The notes beneath the pieces were generated by a model. That model had not been told where the DNA came from and ran no database searches. It saw only the letters and a program-made list of their open reading frames with translations. Source: CAXXOK01 sp963663285 (lineage in GTDB: Bacteria > Bacillota > Clostridia > Christensenellales > Aristaeellaceae). Taken from it: a stretch of 64,000 nt of DNA. The stretch is taken from NCBI GenBank assembly GCA_963663285.2, contig CAXXNI010000005.1, positions 62,001 to 126,000 of the forward strand. Reading direction: 5' to 3'. Both the position numbers and the translations under genes were made by a program. This document shows positions 1 through 8,581 of this stretch, one piece after another; position 1 is the stretch's first letter; each line of letters begins with the position of its first letter.

Positions 1-235
1 GTTTCAGCCGGAAGGTATTTAAAATCAGCAGATGGTACAGGCTGTTGAGCACGCAGCTCATCAGCCCCAGCCCCAGCAGCGCCGCGATGGTGCTGGGTGA
101 CAGTGCCAGCAGCTTGGCCATTTCAACCCTGTGGTGGTAGATATACCAGCTCAGCAGTCCCAGCATCACCAAAAACAAGGCGGTGGATAGGATGTTTTTC
201 CAATTGAGACGGCTGCGTTTTTGCGTTTCGCTCAT
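1..235 (-). CDS. N-terminal part of a multi-pass membrane protein, flippase-like (partial)
   Basis: Only the first 78 or so residues are inside the window; the gene runs off the left edge on the minus strand. The start ATG is at 235-233. A basic N-terminus (SETQKRSRLNWKN) is followed by two hydrophobic segments separated by a short HHRVEMAKL loop, the usual opening of the lysylphosphatidylglycerol synthase transmembrane/UPF0104-type flippase-like family. That family link rests on pattern only. It is divergent from the YbaK-type gene to its right, so the 185 bases between them hold both promoters. Confidence 0.5.
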   Translation of the reverse strand, partial: MSETQKRSRLNWKNILSTALFLVMLGLLSWYIYHHRVEMAKLLALSPSTIAALLGLGLMSCVLNSLYHLLILNTFRLK

Positions 236-357
236 GGGGTCTCCTTTACCGGCGCGCCTTGCGCGCTCCGTTCGCCCCCAATTATACGGGCGGGGGAGCC
301 GGGCTGTCAAGCGGGCGGCGCGGCGGTATTTCGGCTGTTTTTCAGGGCGTTGCGTGG

Positions 358-386
358 TTTGCTTTTCGCCCTTTTTTGAGTATAAT
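358..386 (+). promoter_or_regulatory. Sigma-A promoter of the YbaK-type gene
   Basis: A perfect TATAAT at 381-386 lies 17 bases after a weak -35 (TTTGCT, 358-363). Transcription would start near 393, which makes the ATG at 420 a better start than the in-frame ATG at 399. Confidence 0.55.
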
Positions 387-419
387 AGGGCAAACGGAAT
401 GAAGAAATGGGGTGCCCGC

Positions 420-890
420 ATGGGCGTGGATACGATTACCAACTACCTACGGGATTTTGACCTGCAGCACCGGGTAATGACGTTTGCAGACAGCAGCGCC
501 ACCGTGGAGATGGCAGCGGGCTGCGTGGGCTGCGCACCGGCGCAGATTGCCAAAACCCTTTCGTTTCGCACCAAAGAAGGCGCCATGCTGATTGTGGCGG
601 CGGGCGATGCGAAGATTGATAATGCCAAATACAAGGCGTTGTTTCACCAAAAGGCGGCCATGCTGCCCCGCGACGAGGTGGAAACGCAGCTGGGGCTGAA
701 GGTGGGCGGCGTGTGCCCGTTTGCGGTAGCCGCGCCCGTTTACCTGGATGAGTCCTTAAAACGCTTTGCCACCGTGTACCCCGCCGCGGGCGACGACCAC
801 AGCGCCGTTAAACTGTCCCCGGACGAGCTGGAAACCGCCAGTAAAGCCGTGGGCTGGATTGACGTGTGCAAAGGATGGAATGAGGTGTAG
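420..890 (+). CDS. YbaK/EbsC-type aminoacyl-tRNA deacylase family protein
   Basis: 156 residues, the normal length for the YbaK/prolyl-tRNA editing fold, which hydrolyses mischarged tRNAs (for example Cys-tRNA-Pro) in the cytoplasm. Family features visible: an N-terminal helix (YLRDFDLQHRV), the VEMAAGCVGCAPAQIAKTL block with the conserved AQIAKTL segment, the substrate-pocket lysines in GDAKID, and the late block GGVCPFAVAAPVYLDESL. The in-frame ATG at 399 would add seven residues but has no ribosome binding site and sits almost on the transcription start. It ends 3 bases before the ABC transporter ATPase and may be co-transcribed with it, though the functions are unrelated. The exact tRNA substrate cannot be told. 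Confidence 0.85.
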   Translation: MGVDTITNYLRDFDLQHRVMTFADSSATVEMAAGCVGCAPAQIAKTLSFRTKEGAMLIVAAGDAKIDNAKYKALFHQKAAMLPRDEVETQLGLKVGGVCPFAVAAPVYLDESLKRFATVYPAAGDDHSAVKLSPDELETASKAVGWIDVCKGWNEV

Positions 891-893
891 CAG

Positions 894-2441
894 ATGACCG
901 AGGGCGCGCCCATCGTACGCTTTGAGCATGTGAGCATGCAGTTTCCCGGTGTACTGGCGAACGACGATGTGAGCCTTTCCATTCAAAAAGGCGAGGTTTT
1001 CGCGCTGGTGGGGGAAAACGGCGCGGGCAAAAGCACGTTGATGAACCTGCTCTACGGCTTGTTGCACCCGACGCTTGGCGAGATTTTCGTAAACGAAAAG
1101 GCGGTAGGTGCGCACCACGATCCCCTGCGCGCCATGGCGATGGGCGTGGGTATGGTGCACCAGCATTTTAAGCTTGTGCCCAGCTTTACCGTGGCGCAGA
1201 ATATCGCGCTGGGCATGGAGCCCAAACGGCGCGGCGTATTTTACGACCAGAAACGCGTAAACGCCGATATACGCGCCCTGTGCGCGCGCTTTGGCCTGCC
1301 GCTGAACCCTGCGGATACCGTGGGGGAGCTTAGCGTGGGTTTGCAGCAGCGCGTGGAAATTTTAAAAGCGCTGCACCGCGGCGCGGAAGTATTGATACTG
1401 GACGAACCGACCGCCGTACTCACCCCGCACGAAACGGACGAGCTGTTTGCCGTCATCCGCAAAATTGTGTCGGAAAAGAGCATGACGGTCCTTTTAATTA
1501 CCCACAAGCTGGGGGAAGTAATGCAGCTGAGCGACCGTGTGGGCGTAATGCGGCGCGGAAAGCTGCTGGGCGTGATGAACACACGGGATACCGACGAGCG
1601 CGCTTTGGCCGCCATGATGGTGGGGCGCGACGTGATTTTTGACGAGCTGCGCGAGGGCGAGCCCGGCACACGCGAGGTACTGCGCGTGGAAAACCTTGCC
1701 GCGCTGGATGACCGGGGGCTGCCCGCGGTGAAAAATGTAAGCATTACCGTGCACGAAGGCGAAATTGTGGGCGTATGCGGCGTGGAAGGCAACGGCCAGA
1801 GCGAGCTGACCGAGTGCATCATGGGCATGCGGGAGCAGGCGGGCGGCAGCGTGAGCCTGAACGGACAGAACATATCCCGGCGCAGCCCGCGCGAGATACG
1901 CGCCATGGGCGTAAGCTGGATCCCGGAGGACCGCCTGCGTACGGGGCTGAGCCAGCAGGCGACCGTAACGGAGAATTTGCTGGTCGGCAAGCAGCGCAGG
2001 CCGGAGTTCAGCCTGTTCGGCGTACATTACCGGCGCGGCAACGCCAAACGCTACGGGCAGAAGCTGGCGGAGGAGTTCGACATCCGCTCCGGCGGGCTGG
2101 AGCTGCCGATGGGGTCGCTCAGCGGCGGCAACATGCAAAAAACCATCCTCGCCCGCGAGTTCAGCTTCGATTCGCCGGTGCTGGTCATCAGCCAGCCGAC
2201 GCGCGGCGTGGACATCGGCGCGATAGAGTTTATCCACGAAAAAATACTGGAAAAGCGCAACGACGGCTGCGCGATTCTACTGGTCAGTGCGGATTTGGAC
2301 GAGCTGTTCCGCCTGTCCGACCGGCTGGTGACCCTATACGAGGGGCGCATTACCGGCCGGTTTGCCGCCGGAGAGATTGATAAGCAGCAGATCGGTTATT
2401 ACATGACCGGCGGGCGGCAAAAGGAGGCGCAGGACGCATGA
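894..2441 (+). CDS. Nucleoside/simple-sugar ABC transporter ATP-binding protein (double ATPase)
   Basis: 515 residues with two fused ABC ATPase domains, the architecture of RbsA/MglA and of the nucleoside importer ATPases (YufO/NupO type). The first domain has Walker A GENGAGKST at about 40-48, a signature LSVGLQQRVE near 146 and Walker B LILDEPT near 165. The second has a degenerate Walker A (GVEGNGQS near 296) and the intact signature LSGGNMQK near 409, as is usual in this family, so one site is catalytically weak. The stop overlaps the start of the first permease by 4 bases (ATGA), so the three genes form one translationally coupled operon. The BmpA-like permeases point to nucleosides rather than ribose. 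No substrate-binding lipoprotein is encoded beside it. Confidence 0.92.
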   Translation: MTEGAPIVRFEHVSMQFPGVLANDDVSLSIQKGEVFALVGENGAGKSTLMNLLYGLLHPTLGEIFVNEKAVGAHHDPLRAMAMGVGMVHQHFKLVPSFTVAQNIALGMEPKRRGVFYDQKRVNADIRALCARFGLPLNPADTVGELSVGLQQRVEILKALHRGAEVLILDEPTAVLTPHETDELFAVIRKIVSEKSMTVLLITHKLGEVMQLSDRVGVMRRGKLLGVMNTRDTDERALAAMMVGRDVIFDELREGEPGTREVLRVENLAALDDRGLPAVKNVSITVHEGEIVGVCGVEGNGQSELTECIMGMREQAGGSVSLNGQNISRRSPREIRAMGVSWIPEDRLRTGLSQQATVTENLLVGKQRRPEFSLFGVHYRRGNAKRYGQKLAEEFDIRSGGLELPMGSLSGGNMQKTILAREFSFDSPVLVISQPTRGVDIGAIEFIHEKILEKRNDGCAILLVSADLDELFRLSDRLVTLYEGRITGRFAAGEIDKQQIGYYMTGGRQKEAQDA

Positions 2442-3574
2442 GTACGGGATTTTTACAAAGCGTTCGCGCGCTGATCGCCTTAAAACCCAAGCAAAAGCTG
2501 ACCGCGCAATACCTGCTGTCGCTGCTCATCGCGGTGACGCTGGCGTTTTTGGTAGGCGCGGGCATTATGCTGCTATGCGGGTACGACCCGGTTACCTGCT
2601 ACGCGGCGCTGTTTAAAGGCGCGCTGGGCAAGCCCCGCGCCTTTGGCAATACGCTGGCGAAAACCGTTACCCTGTGCCTTACGGGTCTGGCGATGAGCCT
2701 TGCGGCTAAGGCGGGCATTTTCAATGTCGGCGGCGAAGGGCAGCTGTTTCTGGGCGCGTTGGCGGCGGCGGTGGTCGGTGCACAGCTGGACGGCCTGCCC
2801 GCGTGGATCATCGTGATTGCCTCGCTGCTGGCGGCGATGGCGGCGGGCGGCGCGTATGCGTGGCTGCCCGGTGTGCTGAAGGTGAAGCTGAAGGTAAACG
2901 AGGTGGTTACCACCATCCTGCTTAACTCAGCGGCCATCTACTTCTGCAGTTACATGGCCAACGGCCCGCTGAAAACCGCCGAGCGCGGCATTGCCAGCGG
3001 CACGGACAGCATTGCGGCCTATGCGCAGTTCCCCGCGCTGATCCGGTTGAGCAATTTAACGACAGGCGTTTTTTACGCGGCGGCGATCGCGCTTTTCGTA
3101 TGGTATTTAATGCAGCGCTCCACCATCGGCTTTGAAATGAAAATGACCGGCACCAACCCCCGCTTTGCCCGCTACGGCGGCATCCGCGCGGACAGTCTGG
3201 CGCTGTGGGGCATGACGCTGTCCGGCATGATCTGCGGCGTGGTAGGCCTTTTGGAAGTGTTCGGCCTCCAGCACCGGTTTATGACCACCATCAGCAGCGA
3301 GTTCTATTTTGACGGGATGCTCGTGGCGATGATTATGCGCTACCAGCCTGTCGGCGTCATATTGATGAGCTTTTTCTTCGCCATTCTCAACATCGGCGGC
3401 AGCGCCATGGAACTATCCGCGGGCATCAGCAGCGAGGTTATGCTGATTGTGCAATCAGTAATCATCTTCTTTATGGCGGCGGAGGGCGGCATCAGCGAAA
3501 TGGCGCGTAACCGCGCGGCGGCGCGCCGGGTGCGCCGCGCCGCACGCAAAGCGCAAAAGGAGGCTGCCGCATGA
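2438..3574 (+). CDS. ABC transporter permease, nucleoside/simple-sugar type (first subunit)
   Basis: 378 residues of the BPD_transp_2 (branched-chain/simple sugar) permease family, YufP-like: a cytoplasmic N-terminus of about 25 residues, then eight to ten hydrophobic segments. The family blocks KAGIFNVGGEGQLFLGA and KVNEVVTTILLN are clear, as is the long cytoplasmic coupling loop around MKMTGTNPRFARYGGI. It is the longer of the two permeases and has the basic, Ala/Arg-rich C-terminus often seen in this subunit. It pairs with the next gene to form the membrane channel and is energised by the double ATPase upstream. Start and stop both overlap its neighbours by 4 bases. Confidence 0.9.
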   Translation: MSTGFLQSVRALIALKPKQKLTAQYLLSLLIAVTLAFLVGAGIMLLCGYDPVTCYAALFKGALGKPRAFGNTLAKTVTLCLTGLAMSLAAKAGIFNVGGEGQLFLGALAAAVVGAQLDGLPAWIIVIASLLAAMAAGGAYAWLPGVLKVKLKVNEVVTTILLNSAAIYFCSYMANGPLKTAERGIASGTDSIAAYAQFPALIRLSNLTTGVFYAAAIALFVWYLMQRSTIGFEMKMTGTNPRFARYGGIRADSLALWGMTLSGMICGVVGLLEVFGLQHRFMTTISSEFYFDGMLVAMIMRYQPVGVILMSFFFAILNIGGSAMELSAGISSEVMLIVQSVIIFFMAAEGGISEMARNRAAARRVRRAARKAQKEAAA

Positions 3575-4488
3575 GTGATATTTTCAACATACTGCTGGTG
3601 CAAAACACGCTGCGCACCGCTACCCCCGTGGTGCTGTGCGCGCTGGGCTGCCTGATGACCGATCAGGTGGGGATTATGAACATCGGCGTGGACGGCATGA
3701 TGCTGATGGGCGCGTTTTTCGCCGTGCTGGGCAGTTACCTGTTTGGCAGCTGGCTTATGGGCATTGCGTTTGTCGTGGTGCTGGGCGTTCTGCTGGGGCT
3801 TTTCTACTATGTATTCTCCATTAAATTCAAAAGCGACGAGTTCATCATCGGCGTGGCGCTGAACATCCTCGCGGGCGGGCTTACGGTGTTCCTGCTGCGT
3901 ACGCTGTTCGGAGTGAAAGGCTCGTTCAGCGGCCCCGGCATTGTGCCGCTGCCGACCATCAACATTCCATGGCTGGCGGCCATCCCGGTAATCGGCCCCA
4001 TTTTGAGCGGCAATACGCTGCTGGTATACATCAGCTGGATACTGGTGCTGGTAAGCTGGCTGTTTTTGTACAAAACGCCTTTGGGCTTTCACCTGCGCGC
4101 CAGCGGCGAAGCGCCCGAGGCGCTGCGGGCCAGCGGCCGCAGCCCCGAGCGGATGAAACGGCTGGCTTCGGTGCTGTGCGGCATACTGGCCACGCTCTCC
4201 GGCGCACACCTGAGCCTTGGGTATTTAACCATGTTCTCCGAAAACATGAGCGCCTCCCGCGGGTTCGTAGCCGTGGCGTGCGTTATCTTCGGCGGCGGCA
4301 ACCCGCCCCGCGTGTTTCTGGCGGCGCTGTTGTTCGGCTTTATCGACGCGCTGGGCATGCGGCTGCAAAAATACATCCCCTCCGATATTACCAGCATGGC
4401 GCCCTATGTGGTGACCGTGGTGATGATGGTCGTCGTGGTGATGATGAAGCGTAAAAAGCAGAAGGCGGGGGCGAAGCTGGCGGCCTAA
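3571..4488 (+). CDS. ABC transporter permease, nucleoside/simple-sugar type (second subunit)
   Basis: 305 residues, YufQ-like and shorter than its partner, as expected for the second subunit. It keeps the family block QVGIMNIGVDGMMLMGA, the KSDEFIIGVALNILA segment that matches the NEVVTTILLN block of the first subunit, and the SGEAPEALRASGRSPERMK coupling loop. It ends with a basic cytoplasmic tail (MMKRKKQKAG). It closes the operon; a strong terminator hairpin follows 46 bases after the stop. A BmpA-like binding protein that would deliver substrate is not found up to 12.5 kb and must be encoded elsewhere. Confidence 0.9.
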   Translation: MSDIFNILLVQNTLRTATPVVLCALGCLMTDQVGIMNIGVDGMMLMGAFFAVLGSYLFGSWLMGIAFVVVLGVLLGLFYYVFSIKFKSDEFIIGVALNILAGGLTVFLLRTLFGVKGSFSGPGIVPLPTINIPWLAAIPVIGPILSGNTLLVYISWILVLVSWLFLYKTPLGFHLRASGEAPEALRASGRSPERMKRLASVLCGILATLSGAHLSLGYLTMFSENMSASRGFVAVACVIFGGGNPPRVFLAALLFGFIDALGMRLQKYIPSDITSMAPYVVTVVMMVVVVMMKRKKQKAGAKLAA

Positions 4489-4534
4489 ACCGCCGGTTTG
4501 CGATGGGCAGATTCCCGCAGGCATAAAGAAACAT

Positions 4535-4573
4535 ACAGCGGCGCGCTCTTGACGGAGCCGCGCCGCTGTTTTA
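4535..4573 (+). terminator. Rho-independent terminator of the ABC transporter operon
   Basis: An 11-bp perfect stem (ACAGCGGCGCG at 4535-4545, complement at 4559-4569) with a 13-base loop is followed by a short T run. A promoter overlaps it: its -35 lies in the loop and its -10 just after the stem. Confidence 0.75.
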
Positions 4574-4577
4574 TAAT
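4549..4577 (+). promoter_or_regulatory. Strong sigma-A promoter nested in the terminator
   Basis: TTGACG (4549-4554), a 17-base spacer and a perfect TATAAT (4572-4577). It points right, toward the structured region 4584-4783 and mutS2. The start point would be about 4584. Confidence 0.7.
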
Positions 4578-4583
4578 AGCGGT

Positions 4584-4783
4584 AGGAAGATTTTGGAGGT
4601 GTGTGTTTGTTAACTGTTCCGTAAGGGCACGCGTTACGTATTGATGAATGCAAAGCGACCGCATGATCGCTTATTTACGTAACTCGTTTCATACGGAACT
4701 ATGACTGCACCCCTATACAATAGGATGATCGCAGGCATAGTGAAGCGCTATGTCTTTTCGTTTGCCGGAAAACGCATCCGGCA
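4584..4783 (+). ncRNA. Candidate structured RNA or leader upstream of mutS2
   Basis: About 200 bases that hold no convincing protein gene but show nested complementary arms: GTTCCGTA (4616-4623) with TACGGAAC (4692-4699), inside it GTTACGTA (4633-4640) with TACGTAAC (4676-4683), and inside that AAGCGA (4653-4658) with TCGCTT (4667-4672). Further small hairpins follow (CCTAT/ATAGG near 4712, CATAG/CTATG near 4736). A GC-rich hairpin TTGCCGG/CCGGCAA around 4762-4783 could end it. It starts just after a near-consensus promoter. A GGAGG followed by GTG (4603) would encode only 13 codons. It may be a free small RNA or a 5' leader of mutS2; I do not recognise a named family. Confidence 0.5.
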
Positions 4784-4939
4784 ATTCTGCTTATCCGTTC
4801 TTTGAATGGGCAGACGCCGCCGGACGGCACAACCAAACGGAAAAGACAAATTTCTTCCCTGTGTGAAACAGCGGCCTGTACCCCTGCTCGTGCGTATCAT
4901 AAAGCCCCGGGCGGGCTTGACACATGAGGAGCGATACCC

Positions 4940-6847
4940 TTGGATACGAATTTGAAGATGCTGGAATTCCCCGCGATCTTGGAAAAACTGAAGGAATGCG
5001 CCATTTCGGACGCGGCGCGGCAGAAGATAGACGAGCTGCGCCCGGCGATGAACGAGGCGGTCTGTTTGCAGCGCATGGCCGAAACGACGGTTGCGCGAAG
5101 CATGCTGGATACGTTTGGCGCACCGCCGCTGGTGATGATGCAAAACCTTGCTGAAACCGTCGCGCTCAGCGAAATCGGCGCGATGCTGACGCCTGATCAG
5201 CTTTGCGGCGTCGCCCAGTTCGCCACCGCGAGCAGGCGGCTGGCCGCCTATTTGCAGCGGGGCGCGGCGCAATACCCGCAAATTGGCAGCTACGGGCAGG
5301 AGTTGACCCCGCTTTGCGATTTGCGCGAGGAGATTGAACGCTGCGTAAACGAAGACAGCGTATACGACGATGCAAGCCCCGCCCTGCGCAGCCTGCGGCG
5401 AAAGATGGAGCTGCTGGAAGGGCGGATCAAAGAAAAACTGAACCAGATTCTGCAAAGCCGCAGGCAGTACCTGGCGGATAAGTACATTACCCAGCGCGGC
5501 GGGCACTACGTGCTGCCCGTGCAAAAGCGCTACCAAAGCCAGTTTGGCGGCACGGTCATCGAAACCTCCGGCACGGGGGCGACGGTGTTTATGGAACCGC
5601 ATTCCATCGCGGCGATGCAGGCGGAATACGCTGCCATCGCCGTAGACACGGACGCGGAGGAACGGCGCATTCTCTACACGCTCAGCGCGCTTGTGGCGGA
5701 GTATGTAAATCCCATCACCCGCAACCAGAAAACCATGGAAACGCTGGATTTGCTGTTTGCCAAAGCCAAATTGAGCGAGGCGATGAAGGCGCGCGCCGTA
5801 GTGATCGGCAGCGAGCGGCGGCTTTCCATCCGCAACGGTCGGCATCCCCTGCTGGCGCCGGAAAGCTGCGTACCGCTGAACCTGACCATGGGGGAGGATA
5901 CGCGCGGCGTTATCATCACCGGGCCGAACACGGGCGGCAAAACCGTAACGCTGAAAACCGTGGGGCTGCTCTCCGCCATGGCGCAGTGCGGGCTGCACAT
6001 TCCCTGCGGGGAGGGCAGCTACATCGCCATGCAGGATGGGTACTGGTGCGACATCGGCGACAGCCAGAATATTTCCCAGAACCTTTCCACCTTTTCCGGC
6101 CACATGACCAACGTGATTCACATTCTGGAAAGCGCCAGCCCCGACAGCCTCGTGCTGCTGGACGAGCTGGGCAGCGGCACCGACCCGGCCGAGGGCGAGG
6201 GTATCGCTGTCGCCGTGCTGGATGAGCTGCGCCGCCGCGGCTGCATGTTTTTGGTAACCACACACTACCCGCAGGTGAAAACCTACGCCGAGGAAACCGC
6301 GGAGGTGACCAGCGCGCGCATGGCGTTTGACAGCAGCAGTCTCGCGCCCCTCTACCAACTGGAAATGGGCAAAAGCGGGGAAAGCTGCGCACTGCACATT
6401 GCCGGACGCTTGGGGCTTGCGCCGCACCTGCTGGCGCGCGCCCGCCGCGCGGTATACGGCGGTGCGCCGGAGAAAGAAACGCAAGCGCCCCAAAGCAAAG
6501 CCCCGCGCAGCAAGCTGGTGCGGCTGGAAGTGAAAAAACCCCAAAAGGATTTGGAAGGCAAGTTTACCATGGGCGACAGCGTGATTGTACTGCCCGAAAA
6601 GGAGCCCGGCATCGTCTACAAGCCTGCCGACGAGCAGGGCGACGTGATTGTGCAGGTAAAGGGCGTAAAGCGCAAGGTGCGCCATACCCGTTTGGTGCTG
6701 CGCGTGCCTGCCGCCGAGTTGTACCCGCCGGATTATGATTTTTCCGTCATCTTCGATACTGTGGAAAACCGCAAGGCCAGCCGTATCCTCGGCAAACGGT
6801 ACGATAAGGATGTGGAAATCGTGCGGGAGCAGGAGGAGTTGTATTAG
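4940..6847 (+). CDS. mutS2: MutS2-like DNA-binding ATPase lacking the Smr domain
   Basis: 635 residues with a TTG start, supported by AGGAG 8 bases upstream. Domain order follows MutS2: an N-terminal core and lever (helical, about 1-310), the ATPase with Walker A GPNTGGKT at about 328-335, Walker B in LVLLDELGSGTDPAEGEG and the conserved TTHYPQVK, then a KOW-like segment (GDSVIVLPEKEPGIVY). Usual MutS2 proteins are near 780-790 residues and end in an Smr endonuclease domain; this one stops about 150 residues early with no Smr motif. MutS2 acts on branched DNA and collided ribosomes; without Smr the nicking activity would be absent, so it may work as a clamp ATPase only. A structured RNA region precedes it. 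Confidence 0.85.
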   Translation: MDTNLKMLEFPAILEKLKECAISDAARQKIDELRPAMNEAVCLQRMAETTVARSMLDTFGAPPLVMMQNLAETVALSEIGAMLTPDQLCGVAQFATASRRLAAYLQRGAAQYPQIGSYGQELTPLCDLREEIERCVNEDSVYDDASPALRSLRRKMELLEGRIKEKLNQILQSRRQYLADKYITQRGGHYVLPVQKRYQSQFGGTVIETSGTGATVFMEPHSIAAMQAEYAAIAVDTDAEERRILYTLSALVAEYVNPITRNQKTMETLDLLFAKAKLSEAMKARAVVIGSERRLSIRNGRHPLLAPESCVPLNLTMGEDTRGVIITGPNTGGKTVTLKTVGLLSAMAQCGLHIPCGEGSYIAMQDGYWCDIGDSQNISQNLSTFSGHMTNVIHILESASPDSLVLLDELGSGTDPAEGEGIAVAVLDELRRRGCMFLVTTHYPQVKTYAEETAEVTSARMAFDSSSLAPLYQLEMGKSGESCALHIAGRLGLAPHLLARARRAVYGGAPEKETQAPQSKAPRSKLVRLEVKKPQKDLEGKFTMGDSVIVLPEKEPGIVYKPADEQGDVIVQVKGVKRKVRHTRLVLRVPAAELYPPDYDFSVIFDTVENRKASRILGKRYDKDVEIVREQEELY

Positions 6848-6860
6848 CGCATCGCAGCGC

Positions 6861-6896
6861 GGCGCAAAGCCATGTCCAAGTCGGGCATGGCTTTGC
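6861..6896 (+). terminator. Strong hairpin after mutS2
   Basis: GCAAAGCCATG (6864-6874) pairs perfectly with 6886-6896, and three inner pairs extend the stem to about 14 bp. There is no T run after it, so it may act as an mRNA-stabilising or factor-dependent end. Confidence 0.5.
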
Positions 6897-7189
6897 ATTA
6901 CCAATAAGCCCGGTTTGCGGCAGCAACTATCGGCTTGTAAAAATGCTGCTTACAAAACTGTAAGCTTAGCCCCTTGCCGTGCTGGCCTCATGATAATGTT
7001 ACCCTCTTGCACAAGCCGCACCGTTCCTGCAAAACAGCACCGAGAATGCGCTAAGCTATACCCGGCTTGGGGTTGGCGCTGCATGCAGTAAGAAGCTGCC
7101 GCGCCGCCCCGTAGAGAATGCAAGTATGCCATAGCGGCTTGCGGGGCAAAAACCTTGTATACACTGCTTTGCGTGTGCGTTTGCGGCGC
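6897..7189. other. Intergenic stretch without a supported gene
   Basis: Between the mutS2 hairpin and the degV promoter. Short frames exist on both strands but none has a ribosome binding site with protein-like composition. I see nothing else in it. Confidence 0.5.
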
Positions 7190-7218
7190 TTGCAAATCCA
7201 CCCCGAACAAGGTACAAT
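7190..7218 (+). promoter_or_regulatory. Sigma-A promoter of the DegV gene
   Basis: TTGCAA (7190-7195), 17-base spacer, TACAAT (7213-7218), about 60 bases before the start codon. Confidence 0.65.
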
Positions 7219-7278
7219 AGCTGGGTAATACAGTTGCGTTTATCTTCATTATTTGTCATCATCCAAAAGGAGGCCATT

Positions 7279-8157
7279 ATGAATTCCTATGTCTTTATGA
7301 CCGATTCGGATTCCGACCTGCCGTATCAGTATGTGGACCAGTACGACCTGAAAATGGTGTATATGCCCTATATCATCGACGGGGTGGAATACCTGGACGA
7401 TCTGGGGCGTGGCGGCAAGCAGGCAGAGTACTTCGATAACATGCGCAAGGGCGTAGCGCCGGTGACCTCGCTGCTGCCGACCCCCGTGTATGTGGAATAC
7501 TTCGAGCCGATTCTCAAAGAGGGGCGCGATATTCTGTTCATCGCGTTTTCCAGCAAAATGTCCTCTACGATCAACAATATTTACGCCGCAAGGGAAGAAA
7601 TGCTGGCTAAGTATCCGGAGCGCAGCATCCTCGTGGTGGATACGCTGAGCATTTCCGCGCCCATGTCGCTGCTTTTGCACAAAGCCTACCAGATGTATGC
7701 CGAAGGCAAAACCATGGAAGAGATTGCCCAGTGGGTGGAAAGCAATAAGCTGCGCTCCCACGCATGGCTGACGGTGGACGATTTGAAGTACCTAAAGCGC
7801 GGCGGGCGCATCAGCGCAATTGCTGCCACCATGGGTACGATGCTGGATTTAAAACCCATTATCATCTTAAACCGTGAAGGCGGCATGAGCGCCGTGGATA
7901 AAGTGCGCGGCCGCAAGGCGGCGCTGCGCTACCTGGCGGATAAGACGGCGGAAAACATCGAAAATCCCGAAGAGCAGGATGTGGTAATTCTGCATGCCGA
8001 CGCCAAGGAGGATGCCGACCGGCTGGAGGCGCTCATCCGTGAGCGTGTGCCGGGCGTTAAGGGGATAGAACAGTACTTTGTCGGCCCCGTAATCGGCGCG
8101 CACTGCGGGCCGGGCACTGTGGCGGCCTGCTTCCTGGGTAAGGAGCGCGCGAACTGA
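7279..8157 (+). CDS. DegV family fatty-acid-binding protein
   Basis: 292 residues, typical DegV length. DegV (FakB-type) proteins bind a fatty acid and present it to a FakA kinase, feeding exogenous fatty acids into phospholipid synthesis; they are cytosolic. Family marks: the opening TDSDSDLPYQY, the strand SSKMSSTINN that holds the fatty-acid carboxylate, the block VVDTLSISAPMSLLL, LKYLKRGGRIS and the closing GPVIGAHCGPGTVA. The start at 7279 has AAAGGAGG 5 bases upstream; an in-frame codon at 7234 adds a non-homologous tail and lies too close to the promoter. No FakA is adjacent. It is monocistronic, between its own promoter and a strong terminator. Confidence 0.92.
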   Translation: MNSYVFMTDSDSDLPYQYVDQYDLKMVYMPYIIDGVEYLDDLGRGGKQAEYFDNMRKGVAPVTSLLPTPVYVEYFEPILKEGRDILFIAFSSKMSSTINNIYAAREEMLAKYPERSILVVDTLSISAPMSLLLHKAYQMYAEGKTMEEIAQWVESNKLRSHAWLTVDDLKYLKRGGRISAIAATMGTMLDLKPIIILNREGGMSAVDKVRGRKAALRYLADKTAENIENPEEQDVVILHADAKEDADRLEALIRERVPGVKGIEQYFVGPVIGAHCGPGTVAACFLGKERAN

Positions 8158-8184
8158 CCCGCGAAACCCAATAAACGTTATCCC

Positions 8185-8219
8185 ACACGCCGGATGCTGC
8201 TGCATCCGGCGTGTTTGCG
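8185..8219 (+). terminator. Rho-independent terminator after the DegV gene
   Basis: A 12-bp perfect stem (ACACGCCGGATG at 8185-8196, complement at 8203-8214) with a 6-base loop and a short T-rich tail. Confidence 0.75.
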
Positions 8220-8581
8220 TGCGTTGGGGGCGGTGCGTTTTGTGTTTGCCACCGCATAGCTTGCTTTGGTTTGCATAAGCGGCGGAGGCGGAAAACCATG
8301 GCGGGGCAGGGCTGCACTGCTTTCCGCCTGTGCCGGATTCCAGCAACGGATGTAAAATGTAATCCCGAAACGGTGGGCAGTAAGGAACGCCACCCCTTGG
8401 CTAAAGTGCTGGTGATGCGTTGCAATGCGACGCGGGCAGCTTCGCCGCAAACTTTCCCGGCGCCCTGTGTTTGGGCGGTTCCCCCCTGCGGGGGCAGATG
8501 GATTCTTTTTCGGCGTTGTGCTATAATACCCGCAGGAATACAGGGCGTGCCCCTGAAAAAAACAGGTAAGGAAATAGAGAT
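8220..8581 (+). promoter_or_regulatory. Long leader region with the rfbB promoter
   Basis: No gene is supported here. A perfect TATAAT lies at 8522-8527 with a weak -35 (TGGATT, 8499-8504), giving a leader of about 50 bases before rfbB. Just upstream is a compact CCCCC/GGGGG hairpin with a 3-base loop (8482-8494). Confidence 0.5.

Noticed and set aside
4748..6904. A 718-codon open frame on the minus strand across mutS2
   Set aside because: Low-complexity, His/Ala/Arg-rich translation and no binding site; it is a shadow of the mutS2 gene in GC-rich DNA.
8482..8494. A riboswitch or attenuator before rfbB
   Set aside because: It lies upstream of the likely transcription start, so it would not be in the mRNA.
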